From Desulfobacula sp. (GTDB lineage Bacteria; Desulfobacterota; Desulfobacteria; Desulfobacterales; Desulfobacteraceae): 15,206 bases of DNA. The stretch lies in the NCBI GenBank assembly GCA_023139225.1, contig JAGLNZ010000178.1:1-15206 (forward strand), in the 5' to 3' direction. This document shows, piece by piece, positions 14,836 to 15,206 of this stretch. The notes under the pieces were generated by a model that searched no databases, was not told the origin of the DNA, and saw nothing but the letters and a program-made list of their open reading frames with translations. Each line of letters starts with the position of its first letter. The stretch's first letter is position 1. The position numbers were made by a program, and so were the translations under genes.

Positions 14836-15141
14836 TCAGGCAACAATATTCACAATCTGGCTGCGTTCATGAGCCGGTATGATATTCTGATTGGTCTGAT
14901 TTTCAGGGGTTGTGGTTTGTGTTTCACTCGGTTCTTCAGTGGTTTGGGCCGCCAACCTGTCCTGCGCTTCCGGGGTGATGGTCACTTTAAAAGCCTTTTG
15001 GGCAGAATCGATAATTTCTGCAGTAAGATCTGCTCTGGATGCTTCAAGATTCTGGTCCCGAAGCAGTGTATTTTCAACCGGGGGAGTGGCATTAGGGACG
15101 CTTGTATATGCATTTGCCCCTTGTAAGCTGTTAATATCCAT
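14836..15141 (-). CDS. Small Gln/Thr-rich hypothetical protein
   Basis: A 101-residue protein that I do not recognise. It has no membrane segment or signal peptide and no cysteines. The N-terminal ~20 residues (MDINSLQGANAYTSVPNATP) and the short hydrophobic C-terminus (IVNIVA) look like conserved ends. In between are a short predicted helix (ADLTAEIIDSAQKAF) and a low-complexity TTEEPSETQTTTPENQ stretch. A strong AAGGAGGG ribosome binding site lies just before the ATG, and this supports a real gene. It is 29 bases upstream of the rseC-like gene and may be cotranscribed with it. A small export-associated or flagellar-like protein is possible from composition only. Confidence 0.6.
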   Translation of the reverse strand: MDINSLQGANAYTSVPNATPPVENTLLRDQNLEASRADLTAEIIDSAQKAFKVTITPEAQDRLAAQTTEEPSETQTTTPENQTNQNIIPAHERSQIVNIVA

Positions 15142-15167
15142 AATTTCCCTCCTTTGGCATCATAATT

Positions 15168-15202
15168 TTTTATCCTTTTATTTTATCCTTTTAAAGGATA
15201 AA
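15168..15202. repeat. Tandem 13-bp repeat merging into a palindrome at the window edge
   Basis: TTTTATCCTTTTA occurs twice head to tail (15168-15180 and 15181-15193). The second copy runs into a near-perfect palindrome, TTTATCCTTT-T-AAAGGATAAA (15182-15202). It lies upstream of the small hypothetical gene. It could be part of its promoter region, an operator, or the end of a gene outside the window. No terminator U-tract follows on either strand. Confidence 0.4.
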
Positions 15203-15206
15203 CCCG

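Noticed and set aside
1..15206. Mobile elements, CRISPR arrays, tRNA and rRNA
   Set aside because: No transposase, integrase, regular spaced repeats, cloverleaf or rRNA-like sequence was recognised in the gaps or genes.

Overview
This window most likely comes from a sulfate-reducing Desulfobacterota, probably of the Desulfobacterales. It has a complete six-gene rnf operon led by a small membrane-anchored tetrahaem cytochrome of the c3 type, and a pyruvate phosphate dikinase typical of anaerobes. That placement is an inference from gene content. No mobile element, CRISPR array, rRNA or tRNA was seen. Almost the whole window is coding, and no gap between genes exceeds 300 bases.

Layout. The 3' end of a purH-type gene (1-738, +) runs tail to tail, 6 bases apart, into ppdK (745-3525, -). 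A 280-base gap upstream of ppdK holds a near-consensus sigma70 promoter with a 7-bp inverted repeat sitting between its -35 and -10 boxes. Next comes an RNB-family exoribonuclease (3806-5785, -), divergent from an Smr-domain protein (5879-6478, +). Both of those genes lack a Shine-Dalgarno sequence, and both have a -10 box so close to the ATG that their mRNAs may be leaderless. The heptamer GACAATA occurs three times in the gap between them. The smr-like gene abuts mltG (6479-7501, -), a lytic transglycosylase gene, with no bases between.

The right half (7589-15141) is all on the minus strand. In transcription order it reads: a small Gln/Thr-rich hypothetical protein, an RseC/SoxR-reducing-system-like membrane protein, a tetrahaem cytochrome c, then rnfC, rnfD, rnfG, rnfE, rnfA and rnfB. 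A 13-bp-arm hairpin follows rnfB, before mltG. A promoter with good boxes precedes the cytochrome gene, so the cytochrome and the six rnf genes probably form one transcription unit.

The main observation is that the Rnf complex looks rewired. RnfB is fused to a complete GltD/NfnB-like FAD- and NAD(P)-binding oxidoreductase module. RnfC, normally the NAD(H) site, lacks its N-terminal GGIHP segment, its GxGGAGFPT flavin/NADH loop and its AECEPY motif, but keeps both 4Fe-4S clusters. RnfD has alanine where the covalently flavinylated threonine should be. RnfG keeps its flavinylation motif, and RnfA and RnfE keep their membrane cysteines. With a cytochrome c3 at the head of the operon, the simplest reading is that NAD(P)H chemistry has moved to RnfB, and that RnfG passes electrons to or from a periplasmic cytochrome. 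The sequence differences are read directly; the electron route is inference.
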